Part shown: positions 46,736 to 56,043 of the stretch, one piece after another | Layout of the letters: every line of letters starts with the position of its first letter | Numbering within the stretch: the stretch's first letter is position 1 | Source of the DNA: Fodinibius saliphilus | GTDB lineage: Bacteria > Bacteroidota > Rhodothermia > Balneolales > Balneolaceae | Length of the DNA: 64,000 bases | Assembly: GCF_005869845.1 (NCBI RefSeq) | Contig: NZ_VAWF01000001.1 | Coordinates: 248,001 to 312,000, forward strand | Direction of reading: 5' to 3' | Notes under the pieces: model-generated | The model's input: the letters and a program-made list of their open reading frames with translations, nothing else | Database searches by the model: none | What the model was told of the DNA's origin: nothing | Program-made: the position numbers and the translations under genes

Positions 46736-48307
46736 TTAAGAGTCTTTATTGAGAACAATAATTCCAATACTAATTGCTGAAAGAGCCATCATCAGATAAG
46801 GTAACCAATCTCCAAAGCGGGTATAAAATGTTTGAGATGTTAATACCGGTATCTTATATCGAAAGGCTTTTTGTTGCCAGTAGGGGGTTTCTATCTCTAA
46901 TGACCCGTTGGGGGCAATAATGCCTGAAATACCGTTGTTGGCACTGCGTACAACCCACCGGTCAAATTCGATGGCTCGCAGACGTGCATAAGCAAAATGT
47001 TGTTCATGGCCACTGGTATTTCCCCACCAACCATCATTGGTGATGATGGTCAAATATCCAGCTCCTTTCTGTACATACTTCCTGATCCAACTGGGGTATA
47101 CAGAATCATAACAGATAAGAGCGGGGGTTTTAGTTACGCCAACAGTGAACTGATTTGCTCGGTACCCTTTGCCATAGCTCTGATTTTGTGCCCAATCTAC
47201 CCATCCGAAAATATCTACTGTATTGAGGAAGTGAACAAAAGGTACACGCTCAACAATAGGTACTAAATTATGTTTGCGGTACACATCGATGGTACTGTCG
47301 GGATGGAAAGCAAGGGCCGCATTAAAGGGGAGAAAAGGACCATATTCTGAACGATAAGGAAGTGCTGGTTTTTGGTCTTCTTGGTAGAATTCATAAAATG
47401 TTGCTCCACTGATAAGAGTCGCATCCCAACGATCAGCTGCTTTTTTTAGCTGCCCCTTTGTATAATTTGATAGTCTGCTGTAGGAACTGATATTGGCAAT
47501 ATCAGACTGGATAGCATTTTCAGGCCACACTACCAAGGCCGTACTATCGGTACGCAAAGAATCGGTCATCTGCAGAAGGTGGTCGTGAGCTTTGAATGAG
47601 TTTTTAAATCCACCATACCGGTGATAAGAGTCAAAGTTAGGTTGTACTACTACTACTTCTTGTTTTGTCTGGGGTTCTGTTTGTTTTTCAAATAGCAAAA
47701 AGCCTAGCGAACAAAGTGGAAAAAAAAGAACAGTAACAATACCAATTTTTAGGCTTTTATTATCAACGGTTTTGATAAACTGGTACATAAGAGCCGTGCT
47801 GAAGATCACCCAGAAAGAGATACCCCAGAATCCGGTTACCGAAATGTATTGAACCAGTTCAGGAGCGTTAGACCAGACATTTGCTATTGTTAGCCACGGC
47901 CATGCTAAATCCCATTGGTGATGCAGGTATTCAAAGCTGAGCCAAAAGGCTGTTTGAAGCAGGGCGATAAGCCAGGGAGCTATATCCTTTTGTTGTACCT
48001 TATACTGTAGCATAACGGGAATAGTCATAACTGCACTGTTGGCCAATATTGCAGCTATGCCACCCCCTATAGTAGCCATTACTAGCCAGTATGTGGTAAT
48101 AATATTCCAGATCAGAAAAGCTGGATAGGTCCAATAGGCTGCTGAACGAACTGAGTTAGATAGATCTATAATACGAAAAATCAGTAAGAAGGCCGGAAAT
48201 ACCAGGAATGGCATAGGTACCGGGGGATAACTTAGTCCCAGCAAGATGCCCGATGATATTATTAAACTCCATTTCGAATTCCAGAAATATTCTAACGATG
48301 ATTTCAT
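46736..48307 (-). CDS. lnt: Apolipoprotein N-acyltransferase
   Basis: The 523-residue inner-membrane enzyme adds the third acyl chain to lipoproteins. Several N-terminal membrane helices are followed by a nitrilase-like domain. The catalytic triad is visible as Glu263 (WPENA), Lys345 (YRKHNLVP) and Cys399 (LICYDSVYP), matching the E. coli positions in order and spacing. It overlaps rsmI by 4 bp (ATGA), so it is translationally coupled. Its presence fits the several predicted lipoproteins in the window. Confidence 0.95.
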   Translation of the reverse strand: MKSSLEYFWNSKWSLIISSGILLGLSYPPVPMPFLVFPAFLLIFRIIDLSNSVRSAAYWTYPAFLIWNIITTYWLVMATIGGGIAAILANSAVMTIPVMLQYKVQQKDIAPWLIALLQTAFWLSFEYLHHQWDLAWPWLTIANVWSNAPELVQYISVTGFWGISFWVIFSTALMYQFIKTVDNKSLKIGIVTVLFFPLCSLGFLLFEKQTEPQTKQEVVVVQPNFDSYHRYGGFKNSFKAHDHLLQMTDSLRTDSTALVVWPENAIQSDIANISSYSRLSNYTKGQLKKAADRWDATLISGATFYEFYQEDQKPALPYRSEYGPFLPFNAALAFHPDSTIDVYRKHNLVPIVERVPFVHFLNTVDIFGWVDWAQNQSYGKGYRANQFTVGVTKTPALICYDSVYPSWIRKYVQKGAGYLTIITNDGWWGNTSGHEQHFAYARLRAIEFDRWVVRSANNGISGIIAPNGSLEIETPYWQQKAFRYKIPVLTSQTFYTRFGDWLPYLMMALSAISIGIIVLNKDS

Positions 48308-49038
48308 TCACTATAACTTTTTGGGGCAATGACGACTACAATCTCGCCTTTGATTTCATCTCTTAACTCAAAAGTATCGGACAGGTGTTTGAGTGATCCA
48401 CGGACGACCTCCTCAAATTTTTTGGTAAGTTCACGACATACAGCTGCCATACGGTGGTCTCCCATATATTTTCGTAGCTCACCGAGTAGTTTTTTAAGCC
48501 TGTAAGGACTTTCATATAATATAATTGAACGCTCTTCATCCACCAATTGCTTTAGCTGCTTTTGGCGCCCCTTTTTTTGGGGCAAAAATCCCTCATAAAC
48601 ATATTTATCGCAGGGCAGGCCACTGGCTACTAGTGCCGTTGTTGCTGCATCCGGACCCGGAATGACGGAAACAGTGTGTCCCGCTTTATATGCTGCTCTT
48701 ACGGCCAAAAATCCAGGATCGGAAATTCCTGGCATACCAGCATCAGAAATTATTGCTATATTTTGTCGTGCATCAAGTATATTGAGTAGATGGTCTACTT
48801 TTTGATGCTCATTATGAGCATGAAAAGAAAAGGTTTGGGTATCAATACCCAAGTGATTAAGTAAAACGCCTGAAGTTCGGGTATCTTCACAGGCAATGTA
48901 GGTAACCTTGTTTAAAATGGTCTGAGCACGCTCAGATATATCTTGAAGGTTTCCAATAGGGGTAGCAACAATGTAGAGTGTACTCAATGGTATCGGATGA
49001 TTATTATAGTTGTATTTCAGTCCCACAGAAAGTAACAA
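48304..49038 (-). CDS. rsmI: 16S rRNA (cytidine1402-2'-O)-methyltransferase
   Basis: This 244-residue protein belongs to the tetrapyrrole-methylase fold family. N-terminal LYIVATPIGNLQDISERA, the EDTRTSG segment and ISDAGMPGISDPG are all RsmI signatures. It methylates the ribose of C1402 in 16S rRNA with S-adenosylmethionine. The ATG at 49038 would add a 17-residue leader. A TTG at 48987, just before STLYIVATP, is an equally good start. It is the first gene of the rsmI-lnt pair. Confidence 0.95.
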   Translation of the reverse strand: MLLSVGLKYNYNNHPIPLSTLYIVATPIGNLQDISERAQTILNKVTYIACEDTRTSGVLLNHLGIDTQTFSFHAHNEHQKVDHLLNILDARQNIAIISDAGMPGISDPGFLAVRAAYKAGHTVSVIPGPDAATTALVASGLPCDKYVYEGFLPQKKGRQKQLKQLVDEERSIILYESPYRLKKLLGELRKYMGDHRMAAVCRELTKKFEEVVRGSLKHLSDTFELRDEIKGEIVVVIAPKSYSE

Positions 49039-49200
49039 AAACTAATACACTATTTCGACTACCGGACTAAAAACGTCAGGCTGAAATTTATGCCTAAAAA
49101 GACTATACTAATGTTTGTAATTTTTTATGAAATGATGACACTATTATTTATTGTTAATTCGGTTTTAAACAGCTATTAACCAACAATTTTTTAAAGTATT

Positions 49201-49593
49201 ATGGTAGATTTTAATCCGTCTGGACTTAATCATATCACTATTCGTGTAAATGAAATTGAACGGGCAGAAGAGTTTTATGGAGAAGTATTAGGCTTCGAAC
49301 TTATTCGAAAGATGGGTAAAAGTATGGCTGTCTACCAGGTAGGTGAGGAGGATACATTGGTATTGGTTGAGGCCGAAACCAGCTATGACCCATCATCACG
49401 CGATTACCGTGTAGACCATTTTGGCTTTTACCTGGAGTCGGAAGAAAAGGTGGACGAGATGGCCGAATATTTCCGTGAACAGGAAATATCTATTCTTAGT
49501 GGACCTGCTAACCGGAAACGTGGGCGTTTTTTATTTGTTTCAGATCCGGACGGAAATATGATTGAGTTCTTTTACGAAGAAAATAAGAAGTAA
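49201..49593 (+). CDS. VOC-superfamily (glyoxalase/dioxygenase-fold) protein
   Basis: The 130-residue protein has the two beta-alpha-beta-beta-beta modules of the VOC fold. Possible metal ligands are the early His in LNHITIRV, His in VDHFGF and Glu in DGNMIEFFY near the end. Such proteins include glyoxalase I, fosfomycin-resistance enzymes and dioxygenases. The length suits a fosfomycin-type or glyoxalase-like member, but the substrate cannot be told from sequence. It lies directly before the grpE promoter region. Confidence 0.82.
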   Translation: MVDFNPSGLNHITIRVNEIERAEEFYGEVLGFELIRKMGKSMAVYQVGEEDTLVLVEAETSYDPSSRDYRVDHFGFYLESEEKVDEMAEYFREQEISILSGPANRKRGRFLFVSDPDGNMIEFFYEENKK

Positions 49594-49600
49594 CGGTAAA

Positions 49601-49643
49601 AGAGTGTCTTTTTTGTCTTAGTAGTAAATATAACTGACACTCT
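49601..49643. promoter_or_regulatory. 8-bp inverted repeat upstream of grpE
   Basis: AGAGTGTC (49601-49608) and GACACTCT (49636-49643) are perfect reverse complements 27 nt apart. They begin 7 nt after the VOC stop codon, and the midpoint is about 115 nt before the likely sigma-54 transcript start. This suits either an enhancer-type activator site or a terminator hairpin of the VOC gene. The long loop and missing T-tract after the right arm make a terminator less attractive. Confidence 0.45.
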
Positions 49644-49677
49644 GAAACTTTTTATTACAACGAACTGCATTCTCCCG

Positions 49678-49685
49678 TAACTTTG
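49678..49685 (+). promoter_or_regulatory. Bacteroidota-type -7 element (TAACTTTG) before grpE
   Basis: TAACTTTG matches TAnnTTTG. It lies 93 nt before the grpE ATG and 26 nt before the sigma-54 element. A good -33 TTG is missing. It could provide a basal housekeeping promoter. Confidence 0.4.
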
Positions 49686-49711
49686 TCACCAGATAGAGGG
49701 TGGGATAGCTG

Positions 49712-49727
49712 TGGCACGTTATTTGCA
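49712..49727 (+). promoter_or_regulatory. Sigma-54 (-24/-12) promoter of grpE-dnaJ
   Basis: TGGCACGTTATTTGCA matches the sigma-54 consensus TGGCACG-N4-TTGCW at every fixed position, with the required GG-N10-GC spacing. Transcription would start near 49738, about 40 nt before the grpE ATG. No other exact match was noticed in the window. A sigma-54 activator is encoded at 29880-31247. Confidence 0.7.
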
Positions 49728-49778
49728 TTTTTCAGCACAAAGAAACAGACAGCATTTAAAACGATAGAAATAGAATAC

Positions 49779-50363
49779 ATGAGCGAATCGAACGAAAAAG
49801 TAACTGAAGAACAAACAACCGATGAAGAGCAACAGTCGGCAGAAGAACAGCTTTCGAAATATGAAGATTATGGAGCTGGTGAACTTCGTGATTTGTTAGT
49901 TGCTCGAGATAATGAAATTGAAGAATTAGAAAGTGCTCTCCAAGAATCAAAAGACTCGCATCTACGCAAAGCTGCTGAACTCGAAAATTACCGAAAGCGG
50001 GTTAAGCGGGAACGTTCTCAGGTCTATGAGCAGGCCCGTGCGAAAGCTCTAGAAGATTTTCTTGATATTAATGATGATCTCCAACGTACATTAACTGCAG
50101 CGGAAGATCTGGATGTTAATGAAACATTTATGGATGGTGTACTTTTGGTAGCTAATAAATTCAAAGAGGTGCTCGATAAGCACGGTGTTGAACGAATTGA
50201 TGAAGAAGGAGTACCTTTCAATGTAGATCTTCATGATGCTATGATGCGCCAGAAACCACAAGACGATGATATTGGCAGTGATGTGGTCCTTAATGTCGTG
50301 GAAAGTGGATATCGCATTGGAGATCGTACCATCCGTCATGCAAAAGTAATTGTAAGCGAATAA
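49779..50363 (+). CDS. grpE: GrpE nucleotide exchange factor
   Basis: The 194-residue GrpE releases ADP from DnaK. An acidic disordered N-terminus is followed by a long coiled coil (residues about 40-85, AELENYRKRVKRER) and the C-terminal beta domain with the signature RPxxV-like stretch ending GDRTIRHAKVIVSE. The ATG at 49779 is chosen because an in-frame ATG at 49683 lies before the sigma-54 element and would add 32 unrelated residues. dnaJ follows after 26 bp. dnaK is not in this operon or elsewhere in the window. Confidence 0.95.
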   Translation: MSESNEKVTEEQTTDEEQQSAEEQLSKYEDYGAGELRDLLVARDNEIEELESALQESKDSHLRKAAELENYRKRVKRERSQVYEQARAKALEDFLDINDDLQRTLTAAEDLDVNETFMDGVLLVANKFKEVLDKHGVERIDEEGVPFNVDLHDAMMRQKPQDDDIGSDVVLNVVESGYRIGDRTIRHAKVIVSE

Positions 50364-50389
50364 ATTTTTAGGTTAAGTACACTTAATAC

Positions 50390-51544
50390 ATGTCTAAACG
50401 AGACTACTACGAAGTACTTGGTGTCAGCAAAGATGCCTCAGAAAGTGAAATTAAAAAAGCCTATCGTAAGAAGGCTATGAAGTTCCATCCGGATAGAAAT
50501 TCGGATGACCCCAATGCTGAGAAGAAATTTAAAGAGGCTTCTGAAGCCTATGAAGTTCTTGGTGATTCTGAAAAACGCCAGCGCTACGACCAGTTTGGTC
50601 ATCGTGGTGTAAATGGTAGTAATGGATTTGGCGGTCGCGGTGCCGGATTTGAGGATATCGGCTTTGAAGATATCTTTAGCAGATTTAGTGATATCTTTGG
50701 CGGCGAATTCGGAGGAGGAGGTCGCTCACGCGGGCGCCGTTCAACTGGGCAACCCGGTTCTGATATGAAGCTGCGTATCGAGCTTTCACTGGAAGAGATC
50801 GCATTTGGTACCGAGAAAAAGTTAAAGGTTAAGAAGCAGGTTAAATGTGATGAATGTAATGGTACCGGTGCCGAAACAGAAGAGGATTTTGAGACTTGCG
50901 GTACTTGTAATGGAATGGGGGAAGTACGACAAGTGCGTAAAACCATGCTGGGACAGATGGTGAATGTACAGCCGTGTCCGGATTGTAATGGGGATGGTCG
51001 TATTATTCGCAACAAATGTTCCAAATGTAATGGTGAAGGACGCTACAGAGGTAAGGAAACAGTGAAGGTGAAAGTTCCTTCAGGTGTTTCTAAAGGTAAT
51101 TATATTACCCTGAGAGGTAAGGGAAATGCCGGTAAGCGTGGGGGAGAAGCCGGTGCGCTTGTGGTACTTATTGAAGAGAAAGAACATGAGCATTTTGAAC
51201 GTGATGGTAATGATATCTATTATGACCTTGTGTTAAGTGTACCAGATGCTATCTTAGGTACAGAGGTAGAGGTGCCTACACTTAAAGGAAAAGCTAAATT
51301 AAATATTGAGGAAGGCATACAACCTGGAAAGCTGCTTCGAATGAGTGGTAAGGGTATACACGGGCTGAACCGGTCAGGTGTTGGGGATCAATATGTGCGC
51401 ATAAATGTTTATATCCCTAAAAACCTTACGGATGAGGAACTTAAACATGTTGAAGCACTTGAAGGAACAGAGCATTTTGATGCCGAAAACAAGGAAGATA
51501 ATGGTAAAGGGTTCTTTAACAAAATTAAGGACGTCTTTACTTAA
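50390..51544 (+). CDS. dnaJ: Chaperone DnaJ
   Basis: This 384-residue type I Hsp40 has a J domain with the HPD motif (FHPDRNSD, about residue 33), a Gly/Phe-rich linker ([16 protein letters not shown]) and four zinc-finger CxxCxGxG repeats ([32 protein letters not shown]). The C-terminal substrate-binding domains follow. It stimulates DnaK ATPase and delivers unfolded proteins. It is co-transcribed with grpE, probably under the sigma-54 and TAnnTTTG elements upstream. Confidence 0.97.
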   Translation: MSKRDYYEVLGVSKDASESEIKKAYRKKAMKFHPDRNSDDPNAEKKFKEASEAYEVLGDSEKRQRYDQFGHRGVNGSNGFGGRGAGFEDIGFEDIFSRFSDIFGGEFGGGGRSRGRRSTGQPGSDMKLRIELSLEEIAFGTEKKLKVKKQVKCDECNGTGAETEEDFETCGTCNGMGEVRQVRKTMLGQMVNVQPCPDCNGDGRIIRNKCSKCNGEGRYRGKETVKVKVPSGVSKGNYITLRGKGNAGKRGGEAGALVVLIEEKEHEHFERDGNDIYYDLVLSVPDAILGTEVEVPTLKGKAKLNIEEGIQPGKLLRMSGKGIHGLNRSGVGDQYVRINVYIPKNLTDEELKHVEALEGTEHFDAENKEDNGKGFFNKIKDVFT

Positions 51545-51639
51545 GTTTCAGGAATCATAAATTTGACTAGTATATTGTAACTGCTTGCAATGCTTTGTTC
51601 TACTTCCGAGATCAATATTCCTACTCCAATACATAAAGT

Positions 51640-52527
51640 CTATGAGATACTGGCCAATCGTTTTTCCATCCGGTTGTTAAAAACTTCTGCAAACCGTTCA
51701 GGAGATTCAGAATCCATATTAAAGTAGAGGGAGGGTTCAATGAGTTCCAACTCCATTAGGGCAAAGCTATTATCATCTGTGCGCACATAATCTGCTCGTG
51801 TATACAAAGGAAGGGGCGTAATGTTGGCAAGCGATTCGCGAGCAATCGAAAGCAGCTGTTTTTCTGGTTTAACTTTTTTCAAACGTCCTCCATGTTCTTC
51901 TTGCACGCGAAAGTCATTGACTTTTGGAGTTTTGAGGATGGTATGGCTATAAGTATCTCCAAAAAAGAAGACTGAAAATTCCCCTTCATTGACGATATTT
52001 TGCATAAAGGGCTGAACTAGGAAGGGTTGATCTTTAAAAACGGAGGTCAGTATATTTATATATTCCTGTTGATTTGTTTCCTTCACCCAAAAAGTGTTAT
52101 CAGCCCCTGCACTGATGGTGGGTTTGATAACGATCTCATCAGAATCTAGCTCATCAAAGAAAGAGGGGAGTTGATCCTCATGAAATTCATCTTGCCACAA
52201 AGTGGGTACGATCTCAATTCCATCATTTTCAAGATCTCTGAGATATCGTTTATTAATATTCCATTTTACTATATCTAGACTATTCTCCAGAATAGCAGTC
52301 GAAGATTCAATCTCTTCTAATACCTCAATAAAGGCATTGGGAGCTTCTTGGTAGTCCCAGGGACTGCGGATTATAACCGCCTCGTATTGGTCCCAATCGA
52401 CACTTTTATTCCGCCAAGAAATCTCATCTACCTTCCACCCTCTATTTTGTAATGGTTCATATAGTAGTTCATCATAGACCTCAAAGTCGTCGAGATTATC
52501 CATCGACAGAAATGCACAACGTTTCAT
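51640..52527 (-). CDS. ATP-grasp domain protein
   Basis: The 295-residue protein resembles stand-alone ATP-grasp ligases (RimK/glutathione-synthetase-like, also the DcsG group). Phrases include EIVIKPTISAGADNTFWV (the ATP-binding strand and loop region) and FALMELELIEPSLYFNMD (metal-binding Glu residues near the end). Such enzymes join a carboxylate to an amine using ATP, but partner and product are unknown. The ATG at 52527 begins a typical Rossmann-like MKRCAFLSMDN. An upstream in-frame ATG at 52626 would add 33 atypical residues. It is divergent from the amidohydrolase fusion. Confidence 0.8.
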   Translation of the reverse strand: MKRCAFLSMDNLDDFEVYDELLYEPLQNRGWKVDEISWRNKSVDWDQYEAVIIRSPWDYQEAPNAFIEVLEEIESSTAILENSLDIVKWNINKRYLRDLENDGIEIVPTLWQDEFHEDQLPSFFDELDSDEIVIKPTISAGADNTFWVKETNQQEYINILTSVFKDQPFLVQPFMQNIVNEGEFSVFFFGDTYSHTILKTPKVNDFRVQEEHGGRLKKVKPEKQLLSIARESLANITPLPLYTRADYVRTDDNSFALMELELIEPSLYFNMDSESPERFAEVFNNRMEKRLASIS

Positions 52528-52670
52528 AGGGGACAGCAATATTTCAACTTTAGAAATTATAGCCAAAGATAATAGGTGGACACTGAATGGCAAAGAAAAG
52601 TTCAATCTTTTCAGTTTAAATTTCAAAAACTATCTCAGTATGGAACTTATTTTTCATACTTTAGAGCAAA

Positions 52671-52678
52671 TAATTTTG
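52671..52678 (+). promoter_or_regulatory. Bacteroidota-type -7 element (TAATTTTG) of the amidohydrolase fusion
   Basis: TAATTTTG matches TAnnTTTG and lies 18 nt before the ATG at 52697. The leader would be only about 12 nt. The same octamer precedes rqcH. No -33 TTG is evident. Confidence 0.4.
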
Positions 52679-52696
52679 AATCATGAAAAATGAGTT

Positions 52697-55600
52697 ATGA
52701 GAAAACTTTTATCACCACTGTTTGTTTTTTTGTTAATCTCATCGGCCTATGCGCAAGATGAGGAGAAAGGCTGGGACGTCAATGATCCCGGTGGGGCCCA
52801 TACGGAGATTGAATTTTCTACCACTGAAGGTACTTGGATGAATATCGATGTAAGTCCGGATGGCGAGCAGATTGTTTTTGATATGTTAGGTGATATCTAC
52901 ATCATGTCTATTGATGGTGGTGAAGCCAAGGTTTTACGCGAAAACTTGGCTTATGAACTTCAGCCACGCTTTAGTCCCGATGGTAGTAAGATCTCTTTTA
53001 CCAGTGATGCTGGCGGAGGAGACAATATTTGGGTAATGGATAAGGATGGCTCAGATGCTCACCAAGTGACTGATGAAAGTTTTCGATTATTGAACAATGC
53101 GGTTTGGACGTCTGACGGTGATTACCTGATTGCGCGTAAACACTACACGTCAACAAGATCGTTGGGAGCAGGAGAGCTCTGGATGTATCATAAGTCCGGT
53201 GGGGCTGGTATTCAGTTAGTAGAGAAAGCTAATGACCAGCAAGATTTAGGGCAGCCGTACCTTTCGCCTGACGGACGTTATGTCTATTACAGTCAAAGTG
53301 TGTATCCCGGTGGATACTTTCAGTATAACAAAGATCCCAACAGCCAGATTTATGTGATTAAACGCTATGATCGCGAGACTGGTGAGGTCGATCGTGTTAC
53401 AGGAGGGCCGGGAGGTGCTATTAGCCCGACTATTTCACCGGACGGTTCTAAATTGGCTTTTATTAAGCGGGTTCGAACGAAGAGTGTACTGTATATCCGA
53501 GATATGGAGTCGGGTATTGAGCAACCGATTTATGACGATTTGAGTAGAGATCAGCAGGAAGCATGGGCTATTTTTGGTCCTTATACGAATATCGATTGGA
53601 CGCCCGACAGCAAAAAGCTGGTTTTCTGGTCACACGGGAAGATCCGAAAAATAGATGTGGAGAGTCGGGAATCAGAAGTAATCCCATTTGAGGCAGATAT
53701 CAAGCAAGAAATTTATGAGGCAGTTACCTTTAAGCAGAACCCTGCACCTGAAGAATTTAAGGCCAAAGCCATTCGTCATGCGGTAACTTCTCCTGATGGG
53801 GAATACCTTATTTTTAATGCTGCCGGATATTTATGGAAGAAAGAGCTGCCGAAGGGAACACCGGAACGTTTGACCGCCGAGCAGAATTTTGAGTTTGATC
53901 CTGCTTTTTCTCCCGATGGCAATAAACTTGTATATGTAACTTGGAGTGATACCAAGCTTGGAGCTATCAAGACACTAAACTGGAAAGATAATGATGCCAA
54001 GCCGGAGCAATTGACGACTCGTAAAGGTATCTTCCGAAACCCATCCTATTCGCCGGATGGCAGTACGCTTATTTATAGACGTGAAAGCGGAAATAATCAC
54101 CAGGGATTCGCGTATACCACGAACCCGGGCGTATATACTATGTCTGCAGACGGGGGAGAAGGAGAACTGCTGTTTGAAGGTGGTTCGGATGCTGTTTATA
54201 GTTCTAACGGTGAGCGTGTCTTTTATCTAGGCGGCGGATACCTTGATAATTCTTACGAAAGTGTAGATCTCACAGGTAACGATAAGCGTGTCCATTTCAC
54301 ATCGAAGTATTCCAACAACTTTGTGCCGAGCCCGGATAATAAATGGATAGCTTTCAATCATCTATTTAAAGTGTATGTTGCCCCGATGCCCAAGGCCGGA
54401 ACTGATATTAAGTTGGGTCCCGATACAAAAGCTATTCCAGTGGCACATGTGGCTGAGGATGCAGGGATGAATCTGCACTGGTCTGCAGATGGACAAAAGT
54501 TACACTGGACTCTTGGACAGGAGTACTTTTCTGTAGAGGTACAGGATACCTTTGCGTTTTTGGATGGGAATTCAGACACAGAGTTACCTTTGGATTATAA
54601 AGACGGGCTGGATATTGATCTGGAAATTCCCCTGGATAAGCCGGAGGGGGTTTTAGCATTTACCAATGCACGGGTGATTACGATGGATAAAGATCGTAGT
54701 GTAATCAAAAATGGAACGGTGATCGTAGCTGGTAACCGTATTGAAACCGTTGGCAAAAGCAGTGAAATTGATATCTCATCAGATGCTAAGGTCATTGATG
54801 TAAAAGGAAAAACAGTGATGCCGGGTATTGTAGATGTACATGCTCATATTGGTAATTTCCGGCAGGGGCTAAGTCCGCAGCAACAGTGGGAATACTTTGC
54901 GAATTTGGCCTATGGTGTTACAACTGCTCATGATCCATCCTCAAATACAGATATGATCTTTTCTCAGGCTGAAGCAATTAAAGCAGGTAATATGGTAGGT
55001 CCACGCATCTTTTCAACCGGACATATTTTGTATGGGGCAGATGCCGAATTCAAAGCCCCCATCAACAGTTATGAAGATGCGAAATCTGCTATTGAGCGTA
55101 CTAAAGCGTATGGTGCTTTCTCTGTGAAGAGTTATAACCAGCCCCGTCGAAACCAGCGTCAGCAGGTTATAAAAGCAGCACGTGAACTCGAAGTCATGGT
55201 TATGCCAGAGGGAGGATCGACCTTTACACACAATATGAGTATGATTATGGATGGGCATACAGGTATTGAGCATAATATTCCTATTTTCCCTGTTTATAAA
55301 GATGTGCATCGTTTTTGGAGTGAAAGTAACACCGGTTATACACCTACGCTGGTTGTAAACTATGGAAGTGTTACCGGTGAATATTACTGGTATCAGAATA
55401 CAAAAGTGTGGGAGAAAGACCGTCTGTTGAGTTTTACACCTCGTGGTGTAGTAGATGCACGGTCGCGTCATCGCAAGATGATTCCACAAGAAGAGTATGA
55501 AGCAGGGCATATTAAAAGTGCCGAGATGGCCAAGAATTTCCTCCGTAACGGCGTAAATGTAAATCTTGGGGCACACGGACAGCTTCAGGGACTTGGAGCC

Positions 55601-55984
55601 CATTGGGAGCTTTGGATGATGCACCAGGGAGATATGACAAATATGGAAGCTCTACAGGTAGCTACTATTAACGGGGCACAATACTTGGGTATGGATCATG
55701 AGTTGGGCTCTGTTGAAGAAGGGAAACTTGCCGATCTTATTGTGATTGATGGAAATCCTCTGGAGGATATCCGAGCTACTGAGCATGTGACACTCACCAT
55801 GGTAAATGGCCGTCTGTACGATGCTGCGACCATGAACGAGATTGGGTTGCGTAACAAGGATCGTATGCCATTTTGGTGGGAACAGCAGGGCTATCCATCC
55901 GATTACGATTGGCATGCCCAGAGTCACGGACACAGTCGCCTACAATGTGGATTTGGATTTCAACCAACCTATCTGGCAGAGTAG
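52697..55984 (+). CDS. Secreted PD40-propeller/amidohydrolase fusion protein
   Basis: The 1095-residue protein has a signal peptide (to AYAQ, residue 20), then a TolB-like PD40 propeller over residues about 35-620 (SPDGEQIVFD, SPDGSKISFT, SPDGNKLVYV), then an amidohydrolase-superfamily domain from about residue 650. Metal-ligand candidates are HAH in VDVHAHIG, Lys in SVKSYNQ and His in GHTGIEH. At the position where most family members have a final Asp, the sequence reads LGAHGQLQGLGAHWE. It is probably an exported hydrolase or dipeptidase-like enzyme. Substrate is unknown. A terminator follows at 56011. Confidence 0.87.
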   Translation: MRKLLSPLFVFLLISSAYAQDEEKGWDVNDPGGAHTEIEFSTTEGTWMNIDVSPDGEQIVFDMLGDIYIMSIDGGEAKVLRENLAYELQPRFSPDGSKISFTSDAGGGDNIWVMDKDGSDAHQVTDESFRLLNNAVWTSDGDYLIARKHYTSTRSLGAGELWMYHKSGGAGIQLVEKANDQQDLGQPYLSPDGRYVYYSQSVYPGGYFQYNKDPNSQIYVIKRYDRETGEVDRVTGGPGGAISPTISPDGSKLAFIKRVRTKSVLYIRDMESGIEQPIYDDLSRDQQEAWAIFGPYTNIDWTPDSKKLVFWSHGKIRKIDVESRESEVIPFEADIKQEIYEAVTFKQNPAPEEFKAKAIRHAVTSPDGEYLIFNAAGYLWKKELPKGTPERLTAEQNFEFDPAFSPDGNKLVYVTWSDTKLGAIKTLNWKDNDAKPEQLTTRKGIFRNPSYSPDGSTLIYRRESGNNHQGFAYTTNPGVYTMSADGGEGELLFEGGSDAVYSSNGERVFYLGGGYLDNSYESVDLTGNDKRVHFTSKYSNNFVPSPDNKWIAFNHLFKVYVAPMPKAGTDIKLGPDTKAIPVAHVAEDAGMNLHWSADGQKLHWTLGQEYFSVEVQDTFAFLDGNSDTELPLDYKDGLDIDLEIPLDKPEGVLAFTNARVITMDKDRSVIKNGTVIVAGNRIETVGKSSEIDISSDAKVIDVKGKTVMPGIVDVHAHIGNFRQGLSPQQQWEYFANLAYGVTTAHDPSSNTDMIFSQAEAIKAGNMVGPRIFSTGHILYGADAEFKAPINSYEDAKSAIERTKAYGAFSVKSYNQPRRNQRQQVIKAARELEVMVMPEGGSTFTHNMSMIMDGHTGIEHNIPIFPVYKDVHRFWSESNTGYTPTLVVNYGSVTGEYYWYQNTKVWEKDRLLSFTPRGVVDARSRHRKMIPQEEYEAGHIKSAEMAKNFLRNGVNVNLGAHGQLQGLGAHWELWMMHQGDMTNMEALQVATINGAQYLGMDHELGSVEEGKLADLIVIDGNPLEDIRATEHVTLTMVNGRLYDAATMNEIGLRNKDRMPFWWEQQGYPSDYDWHAQSHGHSRLQCGFGFQPTYLAE

Positions 55985-56010
55985 CACATTTTTTACTTAG
56001 CTTTATTAGT

Positions 56011-56043
56011 AGGGATCACAAAGTAATTTGTGGTCCCTTTTTT
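56011..56043 (+). terminator. Rho-independent terminator of the amidohydrolase fusion gene
   Basis: A 12-bp stem (56011-56022 with 56027-56038, one G-T pair) around GTAA is followed by a run of six T. The convergent acetyltransferase gene ends at its right edge, so it may act in both directions. Confidence 0.88.

Noticed and set aside
49594-49778. CIRCE (HrcA) operator before grpE
   Set aside because: The CIRCE consensus TTAGCACTC-N9-GAGTGCTAA is absent. The inverted repeat present has other half-sites and a 27-nt spacer.
55013-55624. 203-residue open frame on the minus strand
   Set aside because: It lies inside the amidohydrolase fusion gene on the opposite strand. Its sequence is Cys/His/Thr-rich noise without domain features.
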